Below, in pieces: positions 11,548 through 19,148 of a stretch of 47,204 bases of DNA. A model generated the notes under the pieces. It ran no database searches. It was not told where the DNA came from and was given only the letters and a program-made list of their open reading frames with translations. Both the position numbers and the translations under genes were made by a program. The DNA is from Streptomyces sp. SM10. GTDB taxonomy: Bacteria > Actinomycetota > Actinomycetes > Streptomycetales > Streptomycetaceae. The number at the start of each line of letters is the position of its first letter. Within the stretch, counting starts at the first letter, position 1. The DNA is taken from positions 27,078 to 74,281 of the forward strand of contig NZ_NEUF01000188.1 of assembly GCF_002910915.1 (NCBI RefSeq), given 5' to 3'.

Positions 11548-11585
11548 CAGCCACGTCCGCACCGTCGCGGGTGCGGACGTGGCTG
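11548..11585. terminator. Strong bidirectional hairpin terminator
   Basis: Sixteen-base perfect arms CAGCCACGTCCGCACC (11548-11563) and its complement (11570-11585) enclose a six-base loop. It sits between the converging GH30 and FHA genes, with the FHA stop only five bases away. Confidence 0.8.
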
Positions 11586-11589
11586 CTCG

Positions 11590-12156
11590 TCAGGCCGGGG
11601 GCGCGGGCAGCGAGGAGGTGAGGCGGAACGTCATCCGGCCGAAGCTCACCTGGTCGCCGTCGCTCACCACGACCGAACCGACGACCCGCTGGCCGTTGAC
11701 GCAGGTGCCGTTCGTCGAACCGAGGTCGCTCAGGACCCACCGGCTGCCGTGCGCGGTCAGTTCGGCGTGCATCCGCGACACCGTCTCGTGGCTGAGCCGG
11801 AGTCCGTTGCCAGGATCGCGGCCGATCCGCAGCGCGTGCGGGCCGGGCAGGGGCAGCATCAGCTTCGGCAGCCGCTCGGACTGCCACGCCCTGCGGACGC
11901 GCGCCGGGAAGGCGGAGACACCGCCCACCGCGCGGAACAGTCCGCGGGACCAGCGCCCGCCGGAGTCCAGGTCCGAGGTGAGCGCCCTCAACTCCTCGGA
12001 CCGCCGCGCGGTCAGGGCCAGCTCCATGCGGCGCAGGAAGGTGTCGTGGGAGAGCTTGCCCTGGGCGGCGCCGTCTCTGAGCACACCGAGAACACGGTCG
12101 CGCTCGGCGTCCGTGAGCCGCGCGGGATACGTGTAGTGCTCGAAGGAGGACGTCAC
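11590..12156 (-). CDS. DUF1707 and FHA domain protein
   Basis: A 188-residue protein. The N-terminal half (YPARLTDAERDRVLGVLRDGAAQGKLSHDTFLRRMELALTARRSEEL) is a DUF1707 region, common in actinobacterial envelope and regulatory proteins. The C-terminal half is an FHA domain with IGRDPGNGLRL, SHETVSRMHAEL and LSDLGSTNGTCVNG, the residues that bind phosphothreonine. It therefore probably reads Ser/Thr kinase signals. The GTG at 12156 matches the DUF1707 boundary; a longer frame to 12249 is unlikely. GACAAT seven bases upstream of the GTG suggests a leaderless mRNA. It overlaps a small inverted repeat CCGAC-GATT-GTCGG at 12158-12171. Confidence 0.88.
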   Translation of the reverse strand: MTSSFEHYTYPARLTDAERDRVLGVLRDGAAQGKLSHDTFLRRMELALTARRSEELRALTSDLDSGGRWSRGLFRAVGGVSAFPARVRRAWQSERLPKLMLPLPGPHALRIGRDPGNGLRLSHETVSRMHAELTAHGSRWVLSDLGSTNGTCVNGQRVVGSVVVSDGDQVSFGRMTFRLTSSLPAPPA

Positions 12157-12163
12157 ACCGACG

Positions 12164-12169
12164 ATTGTC
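12164..12169 (-). promoter_or_regulatory. Putative -10 element of a leaderless promoter (FHA gene)
   Basis: On the minus strand GACAAT ends seven bases before the GTG start at 12156. The same hexamer at similar spacing precedes the LysR and kinase genes. Confidence 0.4.
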
Positions 12170-12321
12170 GGCCCGGAACAGCCGGGGTGTCCAGACGATG
12201 CCCGTTTTCCGGCTTCCTGACCTGCGAGGCAGCACCACAAATGCGCCATGGGCAGGGCAGCCGACTGTTAGGGTCTCGCCTCGCCGCCGCACGCCCGCCG
12301 CGGCTCGTACGAGGAGACCGC

Positions 12322-13281
12322 GTGCCCTTCGCACCATCAGACATGACCATACGTCCGCTCACCGGGCCGGACGAGCTCGATCTGTTCCGCCGCCTGTCGT
12401 ACGTCCTGGACCACGAGCTCGCCGACGACCTCGCCACGGGGCGGCGGCGCCCGGAGTGGATGTGGGTGGCGCTGAGCGGCGACCGCCTCCTCGGCCGGAT
12501 CTCGTGGTGGACCGGTCAGCCGGGTTCCGCACCGCAGGCCCTGGACTTCTTCGACCTGGACGACACCCTCCCCGAGTCCGAACGCGGTGCGATCGGGGGT
12601 CAGCTGCTGGAGAAGGCGCAGGCCTCGGTCGTGCCCGCGGGGGCGGCCAGGCCGGAGTACGGCCGCTTCGTGCCGCCGGACTGGCACGAGGACCCGGTGG
12701 CCCGCGATGTGGTGGAGGCCCGGGTGCGGGTCATGGAGGCGAGCGGCGCCCGGATGCTCGTGGAGCGGCTGCGCCTGGAATGGCGCGAGGGGACGCCGGT
12801 CCCGGAGGGGACCGGCCGGCTCACCTTCCGTCAGGTGGCCGACCGCGAGGACCTCGTCGCCCTGATGACGCCGGTGATGGAGGGCACGCTGGACGCCCAC
12901 GGGCAGGAGGACCTCGCCTCCGGACTGAGTGCGCGTCAGGCCGCCGAGAAGCACTACGACGAGGAGTTCGCCCACTTCAGGACGGGGCAGGAGTGGTGGA
13001 GAATCGCGGAGCTCCCGGACGGCGAGCCGGTCGGCTTCGTGATCCCGGCCCGCAACAACTACCACCCGGTGCTCGCGTACATCGGAGTGCTGCCGGCGCA
13101 CCGCGGACAGGGGTACATCGACGAGATCCTGGCCGAGGGCACCCGGGTCCTGGTGGCCGAGGGCGTGGACCGCATCAGGGCCGCGACCGATCTCGGCAAC
13201 GTCCCGATGGCCAGGTCGTTCGAGCGCCTCGGCTACGTGAACTTCGAGCGCGCCTTCACCATGGTGTGGGACCGGCCGTAA
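12322..13281 (+). CDS. GNAT-family N-acetyltransferase
   Basis: A 319-residue protein with the acetyl-CoA binding signature in its C-terminal part: YIGVLPAHRGQGYIDEIL (motif A, R/QxxGxG/A type), then a TDLGNVPMARSFERLGYVNFERAFTMVW tail typical of GNATs. The N-terminal half may be a second, degenerate GNAT-like domain. The GTG at 12322 is chosen because GAGGAG ends five bases before it; the ATG at 12343 has no nearby ribosome site. It is a clear paralogue of the gene at 13492 (shared PEW.WVAL, FDF/FFD, SWWQLA/EWWRIAE, GNVPMA). The substrate is unknown. Confidence 0.88.
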   Translation: MPFAPSDMTIRPLTGPDELDLFRRLSYVLDHELADDLATGRRRPEWMWVALSGDRLLGRISWWTGQPGSAPQALDFFDLDDTLPESERGAIGGQLLEKAQASVVPAGAARPEYGRFVPPDWHEDPVARDVVEARVRVMEASGARMLVERLRLEWREGTPVPEGTGRLTFRQVADREDLVALMTPVMEGTLDAHGQEDLASGLSARQAAEKHYDEEFAHFRTGQEWWRIAELPDGEPVGFVIPARNNYHPVLAYIGVLPAHRGQGYIDEILAEGTRVLVAEGVDRIRAATDLGNVPMARSFERLGYVNFERAFTMVWDRP

Positions 13282-13358
13282 TCCGGTGGACCCCGTGAGC
13301 CGGGGCCCGTATCGTCGCGGACGAACACAGGCCCCGGACGCGGAAGGAGGCGAGACAC

Positions 13359-13448
13359 GTGCGCCACGGCAGCACCACCACCACCCCACGTACCACGTGG
13401 TTCCCGCGCTCCCGTCCCGTCCCCGGGGTGGTGTCGGACTCCGTCTGA
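13359..13448 (+). CDS. Possible 29-residue small ORF or leader peptide between the GNAT genes
   Basis: A GTG-initiated ORF preceded eight bases upstream by a near-perfect ribosome site, GGAAGGAGG (13342-13350). It encodes MRHGSTTTTPRTTWFPRSRP and nine more residues. The run of Thr codons (six Thr within ten residues) is striking. A palindrome GGAGCGCGCTCC at 13452-13463 begins four bases after the stop, and the second GNAT gene starts 44 bases after it. It could be a translated leader that tunes the downstream gene or a genuine small protein. The ribosome site is the main evidence; no family is recognised. Confidence 0.45.
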   Translation: MRHGSTTTTPRTTWFPRSRPVPGVVSDSV

Positions 13449-13491
13449 CCGGGAGCGCGCTCCTCGTCACCGAGTCCCGGAGGACATTTCC

Positions 13492-14403
13492 ATGACCGTT
13501 CCGGTCATCCGTTCGCTCACCCAGGGCGACGCCCACCTCTTCACTTCCCTGCAGGACCCCGGCCTCGTCGGCCGTGCTGCGTTCGGCCACCGCTACGCCA
13601 CTGTCGCCGACGGCGGTGAGTACCGCCCCGAGTGGACCTGGGTCGCCCTGCGCGACGGCGTCGTCGTCGCCAGAGCCGCCTGGTGGGGCGGGCCCGATGA
13701 CACCGAGCCCGTGCTCCTGAACTGGTTCGACTTCACCGAGGGCGAGGACGCCGCGGGCGCCGAACTGCTGCGCCGTGCGCCGTGGTCCCTCGAGTACGAG
13801 CTGATCGTGCCGGCCGACTGGCGGGACGTGCCCGCGGTGCGGGCGGCCGCTTCGGCACGGATCGCGGCGGCCGAGGCGGCCGGGATGAAGCCCCTGGTCG
13901 AGCGCTACCGCTACGAGTGGACGCCCGCGGACGGTCTGCCGGAACGGCCCGGCAGACTCGTCTTCCGCGAGGAGCCCGACGACGCGGTGATCCTGGAGGT
14001 ACTGCGCCGGGTCCACTCCCGGACCCTGGATGCCCACGCCCTGCGTGCCGTCGAGGGCCCGGGCGGTCTGGAGCAGGCCGCTCAGGAGGAGCTGGACTTC
14101 TTCAACTGGTGCCCCTCGCCCCGCTCCTGGTGGCAGCTCGCGTACACCCCTGACGGCGAGCTCGCGGGCATCCACGTGCCGGCCCGCAATCCGGGCGGCC
14201 CGTGCATCGGCTTCATCGGCGTCGTGCCCGAGGCCCGCGGCCACGGGTACGGCTACGACCTGCTGGTCGAGTGCACCCGCTTCCTCGCCGGCGAGGGCGC
14301 CGCGTCCGTCGCGGGCGCGACGGACCGGGGCAACGTGCCGATGGCCGCCGCGTTCGCCCGGGCCGGGCACCGCATCATCCAGGAGCGCGTTCACCTGGTG
14401 TGA
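13492..14403 (+). CDS. GNAT-family N-acetyltransferase (paralogue of preceding gene)
   Basis: A 303-residue acetyltransferase. The C-terminal acetyl-CoA site reads IGFIGVVPEARGHGYGYDLLVECTRFLAGEG, followed by ATDRGNVPMAAAFARAGHRIIQERVH. The N-terminal half (EYRPEWTWVALRDGVVVARAAWWGG ... LNWFDF) aligns by eye with the protein at 12322, so the two arose by tandem duplication. Ribosome site CGGAGGAC precedes the ATG. Its last 29 bases overlap the 3' end of the convergent GH1 gene. The substrate is unknown. Confidence 0.9.
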   Translation: MTVPVIRSLTQGDAHLFTSLQDPGLVGRAAFGHRYATVADGGEYRPEWTWVALRDGVVVARAAWWGGPDDTEPVLLNWFDFTEGEDAAGAELLRRAPWSLEYELIVPADWRDVPAVRAAASARIAAAEAAGMKPLVERYRYEWTPADGLPERPGRLVFREEPDDAVILEVLRRVHSRTLDAHALRAVEGPGGLEQAAQEELDFFNWCPSPRSWWQLAYTPDGELAGIHVPARNPGGPCIGFIGVVPEARGHGYGYDLLVECTRFLAGEGAASVAGATDRGNVPMAAAFARAGHRIIQERVHLV

Positions 14404-15760
14404 GCGCCTGGCCGCCCGTGCGCTGCGCGCGGATCAGGTCGCGGTACCAGGCGTACGAGTCCTTGGGGGTGCGCCGCAGGGTCTCGTAGTCGATGTGGAC
14501 CAGGCCGAACCGCTTGCTGGCGCCCTCGGTCCACTCGACGTTGTCGGTCAGTGACCAGGTGAAGTAGCCCCGTACGTCGACACCCGCGTCGATGGCCGTC
14601 CGCAGCGCCTCCAGGTGTCCCTCCAGGTAGGCGATGCGGCGGCCGTCGGCGACGGGCTCGTCGACGGCGCAGCCGTTCTCCGTGATGTAGACGGGCGGCA
14701 GCCGGTCTCCGAAGCGGTCCCGGAGCCCGCCGAGCGTCTCCGCCAGGCCCTGGGGGACGACGGGCCAGCCGAAGTCGGTGGTGTCGTACCCCTCGATCTC
14801 CCGTATGCCGAAGGGAAGTCCGGCGGGCATCGGGTATCCGGAGAACGATGCGAGCGCATCCGGCCTGGGGGCGCCGACGAGGGTCGGGTTGTAGTAGTTG
14901 ACGCCGTACCAGTCGAGGGGGGTGGAGATGACCTTGAGGTCGTCCTCGACCGGCCCGGGCATCAGCGCGGCGAACCCGTCGTCGGGGTAGCGGCCGGTCA
15001 GGACGGGGTCCGCGAAGAGCCAGTTGGTCAGGGTGTCGTAGATCTCCGCGCCCGCGCGGTCCTCGTCGGAGTCGCCCGCCGTCCAGACGGGGGTGTGCGA
15101 GAGGGCGATCCCGATGTTGCCCGCGCCGGCGGCGCGCAGCGCCCGGACGGCCAGTCCGTGGGCGAGGAGCTGGTGGTGGGCGGCCGGCAGGGCGTCGAAG
15201 AGGAGGGTGCGGCCCGGGGCGTGCTCGCCGAGTGCGTAGCCGAGCATCGTCACCTCGGCCGGTTCGTTGATGGTGATCCACATGGGGACGCGGTCGGCGA
15301 GGCGTTCGGCGACGATGCCCGCGTACTCGGCGAAGCGGTAGGCGGTGTCCCGGTTGAGCCAGCCGCCGGCCTCGTCCAGCGGGAGCGGGGTGTCCCAGTG
15401 GTAGAGCGTGGGCGCCGGGGTGATGCCGTGGGCGCAGAGCTCGTCGACGAGCCGGTCGTAGAAGTCCAGTCCGGCGGGGTTGAGCGATCCGCTGCCGCCG
15501 GGCACGACCCGGGGCCAGCTGACGGAGAAGCGGAAGGCGTCCGCGCCGAGCCCGGCGAGCAGGGCCACGTCCTCGCGGTAGTGCTCGTGGAAGCCGGTGC
15601 CGCGTGTCGTGTCGGTGCCGTCCTTGATCCTGCCGGGCTGCGCGGCGAACGCGTCCCAGCCGGACGGCCCCTTGCCGTCGGTGTCGAATGCACCCTCGGT
15701 CTGGAAAGCGGAGGCGGAGGCTCCCCAGAGGAAGCCGGGTGGGAAGGGCGGCACGGTCAT
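14375..15760 (-). CDS. Glycoside hydrolase family 1 beta-glucosidase
   Basis: A 461-residue cytoplasmic GH1 enzyme. The start FPPGFLWGASASAFQTEG is the GH1 N-terminal signature. The acid/base Glu is E166 in TINEPAE and the nucleophile is E361 in YITENGC. It has no signal peptide, so it acts on imported beta-glucosides such as cellobiose. The ATG at 15760 follows GGAGG at a five-base spacing. The last residues (GGQALTPGERAPG) are encoded on the strand opposite the GNAT gene end, a 29-base convergent overlap. A tnpB insertion sits 34 bases upstream of the start, so the native promoter may have been displaced. Confidence 0.93.
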   Translation of the reverse strand: MTVPPFPPGFLWGASASAFQTEGAFDTDGKGPSGWDAFAAQPGRIKDGTDTTRGTGFHEHYREDVALLAGLGADAFRFSVSWPRVVPGGSGSLNPAGLDFYDRLVDELCAHGITPAPTLYHWDTPLPLDEAGGWLNRDTAYRFAEYAGIVAERLADRVPMWITINEPAEVTMLGYALGEHAPGRTLLFDALPAAHHQLLAHGLAVRALRAAGAGNIGIALSHTPVWTAGDSDEDRAGAEIYDTLTNWLFADPVLTGRYPDDGFAALMPGPVEDDLKVISTPLDWYGVNYYNPTLVGAPRPDALASFSGYPMPAGLPFGIREIEGYDTTDFGWPVVPQGLAETLGGLRDRFGDRLPPVYITENGCAVDEPVADGRRIAYLEGHLEALRTAIDAGVDVRGYFTWSLTDNVEWTEGASKRFGLVHIDYETLRRTPKDSYAWYRDLIRAQRTGGQALTPGERAPG

Positions 15761-15774
15761 CTCGGCCTCCAGCA

Positions 15775-15960
15775 GCCGTAAGAGGGACCTGGTTTGACTT
15801 CCTCCCCCTCCTGAAGGAGGGGGATTCCTACGGCTCGCGCCGTGGGGTTTTCTGCTTCGTCGCCGACTGCCCGCCCGGAGAACTCCGTTGAGGTCTTACA
15901 CCGGCTCCACAGACTGTCACGGCCAGCCCGGCCGCCAGAAGGTTCTTCGCCGCGTTCACG
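15775..15960 (-). ncRNA. Predicted omega-RNA (reRNA) of the TnpB element, with adjacent guide
   Basis: Family knowledge: TnpB nucleases use an RNA transcribed from the 3' end of tnpB through the element's right end, with flanking DNA serving as guide. Here the tnpB 3' end, the RE hairpin (15803-15824) and the terminal GTCAA (minus strand, ending at 15794) are all present. The guide would start at 15793 and run toward the GH1 gene. Boundaries are inferred, not visible. Confidence 0.45.
15803..15824. repeat. Right-end hairpin of the tnpB element
   Basis: TCCCCCTCCT and AGGAGGGGGA form perfect ten-base arms around GA. It also may act as a terminator before the GH1 gene. A second copy of this structure is at 17140-17159. 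Confidence 0.75.
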
Positions 15961-17024
15961 TCCCGGTCGTGGGTCGTGCCGCAGTCGCACGTCCACTCAC
16001 GGACGTGCAGGGGCATCGTCGATGCGATGGTGCCGCAGTTCGAGCACAGCTTGGACGAGGGGAACCACCGGTCGACGGCGATCACTTCCCGCCCGTACCA
16101 GGCCGCCTTGTACTCGAGCATGCTCCGGAACTCCGACCACGCCGCATCCGAGATGGCGCGGGCGAGGCTCCGGTTCTTGACCATGTTGCGGACGGTGAGG
16201 TCCTCGATCACGAGCGTTTGGTTTTCGCGCACGAGTCGGGTGGTCAGCTTGTGCAGGTGGTCACGTCTGCGGTCGGTGATCCGGGCGTGTACCTTGGCCG
16301 CCTTGCGGCGGGCCTTGGCCCGGTTGGCGCCGTCCCCCTTGGCCTTCCTCGCCAGACGGCGCTGGGCCAGAGCGAGGCGGGCACGGTCCTTGCGTTCGTG
16401 CCTGGGGTTGGTGATCTTCTCGCCGCTGGACAGGGTCAGCAGGTGGGTCAGACCCACGTCGATGCCGACCGCCGTGTCCGTGGCGGGCAGTGCCACGACC
16501 GTGGGGTCCTCGCACAGCATCGACACGAACCAGCGCCCGGCCGCGTCCTGCGACACGGTCACCGTGGACGGGGCCGCACCCTCAGGAAGATGCCTCGACC
16601 ACGCGATGTCCAGTGGCTCGGACATCTTCGCCAGGGTCAGCTTTCCGTCCCGGTAGCGGAACGCGCTGGTCGTGTACTCGGCGCTGCGGCGGGACTTCTT
16701 CCGGGACTTGAAGCGCGGGTACTTCGCCCGTTTCCCGAAGAAGTTGGTGAACGCCACCTGCAAATGCCGGAGCGCCTGCTGGAGCGGCACCGAGGACACC
16801 TCGGACAGGTAGGCGAGTTCCTCGGTCTTCTTCCAGAGGGTCAGCAGCGCCGACGTCTGGTTGTAGTTGACCCGCTCGCCCCGCGTCCGCGCCTCGGTAC
16901 GGGCGGCGAGGGCCATGTTGTAGACCTTCCGCACGCATCCGAAGGTGCGCGACAGCTCGGCTGCCTGCGCGTCCGTCGGATAGAAGCGGTACTTGAACGC
17001 CCGCTTCACGTGAGTCGTGACCAT
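15828..17024 (-). CDS. tnpB: TnpB, RNA-guided endonuclease of IS200/IS605-type element
   Basis: A 398-residue full-length TnpB. The N-terminal region (FKYRFYPTDAQAAELSRTFGCVRKVYNMALA) is the HTH_OrfB type. The RuvC residues are D189 in VGIDVGLTH, E274 in LVIEDL and D355 in HDRDVNAAKN. The zinc ribbon cysteines are C327, C330, C346 and C348. All catalytic residues are intact, so the protein looks active. TnpB proteins cut DNA next to a short TAM, guided by RNA made from the element's right end, which favours element retention. The ATG at 17024 gives the usual N-terminus. Codon use is slightly less G/C-biased at the start than in neighbours. Confidence 0.95.
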   Translation of the reverse strand: MVTTHVKRAFKYRFYPTDAQAAELSRTFGCVRKVYNMALAARTEARTRGERVNYNQTSALLTLWKKTEELAYLSEVSSVPLQQALRHLQVAFTNFFGKRAKYPRFKSRKKSRRSAEYTTSAFRYRDGKLTLAKMSEPLDIAWSRHLPEGAAPSTVTVSQDAAGRWFVSMLCEDPTVVALPATDTAVGIDVGLTHLLTLSSGEKITNPRHERKDRARLALAQRRLARKAKGDGANRAKARRKAAKVHARITDRRRDHLHKLTTRLVRENQTLVIEDLTVRNMVKNRSLARAISDAAWSEFRSMLEYKAAWYGREVIAVDRWFPSSKLCSNCGTIASTMPLHVREWTCDCGTTHDRDVNAAKNLLAAGLAVTVCGAGVRPQRSSPGGQSATKQKTPRREP

Positions 17025-17348
17025 GCCTCACAAACTAGCTTTGCAGTAGGTGAAGATCAAGTGTGCTGGTCAGAGCACTGCGGTCCGCCCTGGGCCGAAT
17101 CGCAGCCCGTTGCCCTGCTCCGCAGGAGCTTCGTTTCCTCCCCGGCCTGAAGGCCGGGGTATCCACGAAGGAGTCCCGATGACTGCCCGGGTTCCCCGCG
17201 AATGAGCAGAACGCGGCAGGGCAATGATCAGGACCAGACCTTAATCGCCAGTTGTGTGCTCGCTCCAGTGCCCCGGGACCGTGCGTGCGAATTCCGCCGA
17301 TCATGGGGCCTCCGGCGAGGCATCACGTTCATGGACGAGGAGTGCTGA
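17025..17348. other. Upstream region of tnpB and treZ, with second element-type hairpin
   Basis: 324 bases without a convincing gene. It contains the presumed left end of the tnpB element, a small inverted repeat GTGCT-GGTCAG-AGCAC (17063-17078), the second hairpin at 17140-17159, and the treZ promoter and ribosome site. An 89-codon minus-strand frame (17035-17304) crosses it but is not supported. Confidence 0.5.
17140..17159. repeat. Second copy of the tnpB right-end hairpin
   Basis: CCCCGGCCT and AGGCCGGGG flank GA, within a 30-base block (17135-17164) that matches the block at 15799-15828 at 24 positions. Of the six differences, four are two compensatory base-pair changes (C-G to G-C, T-A to G-C). 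Outer CTTCG/CGAAG arms (17129-17133, 17166-17170) extend the symmetry. It is probably the right end of another, lost element. Confidence 0.6.
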
Positions 17349-19109
17349 ATGCAGTTCGAGGTGTGGGCCCCCGAGTCGGGTTCGGCCGTGCTCCGCACGG
17401 CGGGCGGTGACGTCCCGATGGAGCGCGACCCGGGTCGTGCGGGCTGGTGGACGGCGGAGGCCGGGGCGGCGGACGGCGACCGCTACGGCTTCTCGCTCGA
17501 CGGCGGCCCCGTCCTGCCCGACCCCCGCTCCCGCCGCCAGCCCGAAGGGCCCGACGGCGAGAGCGCCGTCGTCGACCACGACGCGTACGCCTGGCGCACC
17601 ACCTGGGCGGGGCGCGGGCTGCCCGGCGCCGTCCTGTACGAGCTGCATGTCGGTACGTTCACGGAGGCGGGCACCTTCGACGCCGCGGCCGAGCGGCTCG
17701 CCCACCTGGTGGACCTCGGCGTCACCCATGTGGAGCTGATGCCCGTCTGTCCTTTCCCGGGCACGCACGGGTGGGGGTACGAGGGTGTGTCCCTCTGGGC
17801 GGTGCACGAGCCGTACGGCGGCCCGGAGGGGCTCAAGCGCTTCGTCGACACGGCGCACGGTCTGGGACTCGCGGTCCTCCTGGACGTGGTCCACAACCAC
17901 CTGGGCCCCTCGGGGAACTACCTCCCGGCCTTCGGCCCGTACTTCACTGACACGCATCACACCCCCTGGGGCTCGGCCGTGAACCTCGACGCGCCCGGGT
18001 CCGACGAGGTGCGTGCCTATCTGCTGGGCAGTGCGCTGGCCTGGCTGCGGGACTACCGGCTGGACGGTCTGCGCCTGGACGCCGTCCACGCCCTGGCCGA
18101 CGGCCGGGCGCTCACCTTCCTGGAGGAGCTCTCCACCGCCGTCGACGCCCTGGCCGCGGAGCTCGGCCGGCCACTCGGGCTCGTCGCGGAGTCCGACCTC
18201 TGCGACCCGAGGACGACCACCCCGCGCACGGAGGGCGGCATCGGGCTCCACGCCCAGTGGAACGACGACTTCCACCACGCCCTGCACACCGCGCTCACCG
18301 GGGAGTCCCAGGGCTACTACGCGGACTTCGCGGGTGCCCCGCTGGGCGCCCTCACCAAGGCGGTCACCAAGGCGTTCTTCCACAACGGCACGTACTCCAG
18401 CTTCCGGGGCCGCGCGCACGGCCGGCCCGTCGACGCCACCCGGACACCGGCCCACCGCTTCGTCGGCTACGCCCAGACGCACGACCAGATCGGCAACCGC
18501 GCCCTCGGTGACCGGCTGGCCGTCTCGCTCTCCACCGGACTCCAGGCGTGCGCGGCGGCGCTTGTGCTCACCGGGCCCTTCACCCCGATGCTCTTCATGG
18601 GCGAGGAGTGGGGTGCCCGCACCCCGTGGCAGTTCTTCACCGACCACACCGACCCGGAACTCGCCGTCGCCGTACGCGACGGCAGGCGGCGGGAGTTCGG
18701 AGCGCACGGCTGGGCGGAGGAGGACATCCCCGATCCGCAGGACCCGGCCACCCGGGCCCGCTCCTGCCTCGACTGGAGCGAGCCGGAGCGCGAGCCGCAC
18801 GCCCGCCTGCACGCCTGGTACCGCGAGCTGATCGCCCTGCGCCGCGCGCTCCCCGACCTGTCCGATCCGGACCTGGCCTCCGTGAGGACGGCGTACGACG
18901 AGGAGGCCCGCTGGATCGCCTACCGGCGCGGCGATCTTCGGATCGCGGTCAACCTCTCCGGGAAGCCCGCCGCCATCCCGCTGGGCGCCGGCCGCCACCG
19001 GGCGGGCGGGGGGCGGGTCCTGGCGGCCTGGGAGCCCGTCGGGGCCCCGGGCCCCGACGGGGTCCTGCACCTGCCGCCGGAGTCGTGCGTGGTACTGGCC
19101 GACGACTGA
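17349..19109 (+). CDS. treZ: Malto-oligosyltrehalose trehalohydrolase TreZ
   Basis: A 586-residue GH13 enzyme that cuts trehalose from the end of maltooligosyl-trehalose made by TreY. The N-terminal CBM48-like domain (FEVWAPESGSAVLRTAGG) precedes the barrel with LDVVHNHLGPSGNY, DGLRLDAVHAL (nucleophile Asp near residue 243), LVAESDL (Glu near 281) and the TreZ-typical TQTHDQIGNRALGDRL. It ends with LHLPPESCVVL. The ATG at 17349 follows GAGGAG. The gene stands alone, separated from glgX-treY by 8.8 kb and bordered upstream by IS material. Confidence 0.95.
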   Translation: MQFEVWAPESGSAVLRTAGGDVPMERDPGRAGWWTAEAGAADGDRYGFSLDGGPVLPDPRSRRQPEGPDGESAVVDHDAYAWRTTWAGRGLPGAVLYELHVGTFTEAGTFDAAAERLAHLVDLGVTHVELMPVCPFPGTHGWGYEGVSLWAVHEPYGGPEGLKRFVDTAHGLGLAVLLDVVHNHLGPSGNYLPAFGPYFTDTHHTPWGSAVNLDAPGSDEVRAYLLGSALAWLRDYRLDGLRLDAVHALADGRALTFLEELSTAVDALAAELGRPLGLVAESDLCDPRTTTPRTEGGIGLHAQWNDDFHHALHTALTGESQGYYADFAGAPLGALTKAVTKAFFHNGTYSSFRGRAHGRPVDATRTPAHRFVGYAQTHDQIGNRALGDRLAVSLSTGLQACAAALVLTGPFTPMLFMGEEWGARTPWQFFTDHTDPELAVAVRDGRRREFGAHGWAEEDIPDPQDPATRARSCLDWSEPEREPHARLHAWYRELIALRRALPDLSDPDLASVRTAYDEEARWIAYRRGDLRIAVNLSGKPAAIPLGAGRHRAGGGRVLAAWEPVGAPGPDGVLHLPPESCVVLADD

Positions 19110-19148
19110 CAGCGTGCCCGGCGCGGGCGGTGGTCGGTGCTTCGCCCT

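Larger units (their letters stand above)
15794..17055 (-). mobile_element. IS200/IS605-group element carrying tnpB only (approximate ends)
   Basis: A single intact tnpB with no tnpA, as in IS1341-type elements that need a transposase supplied elsewhere. The right end is marked by a ten-base-arm hairpin at 15803-15824, four bases after the tnpB stop, and a terminal minus-strand GTCAA. The left end is less sure: minus-strand TTGAT at 17060-17056 is a plausible target/TAM, putting the first element base near 17055. No terminal inverted repeats or target duplication are expected for this group. Confidence 0.65.

Noticed and set aside
17035..17304. 89-codon minus-strand frame upstream of tnpB
   Set aside because: It crosses the second hairpin and the presumed element end, and resembles no known protein; at most its end is a relic of a TnpB tail.
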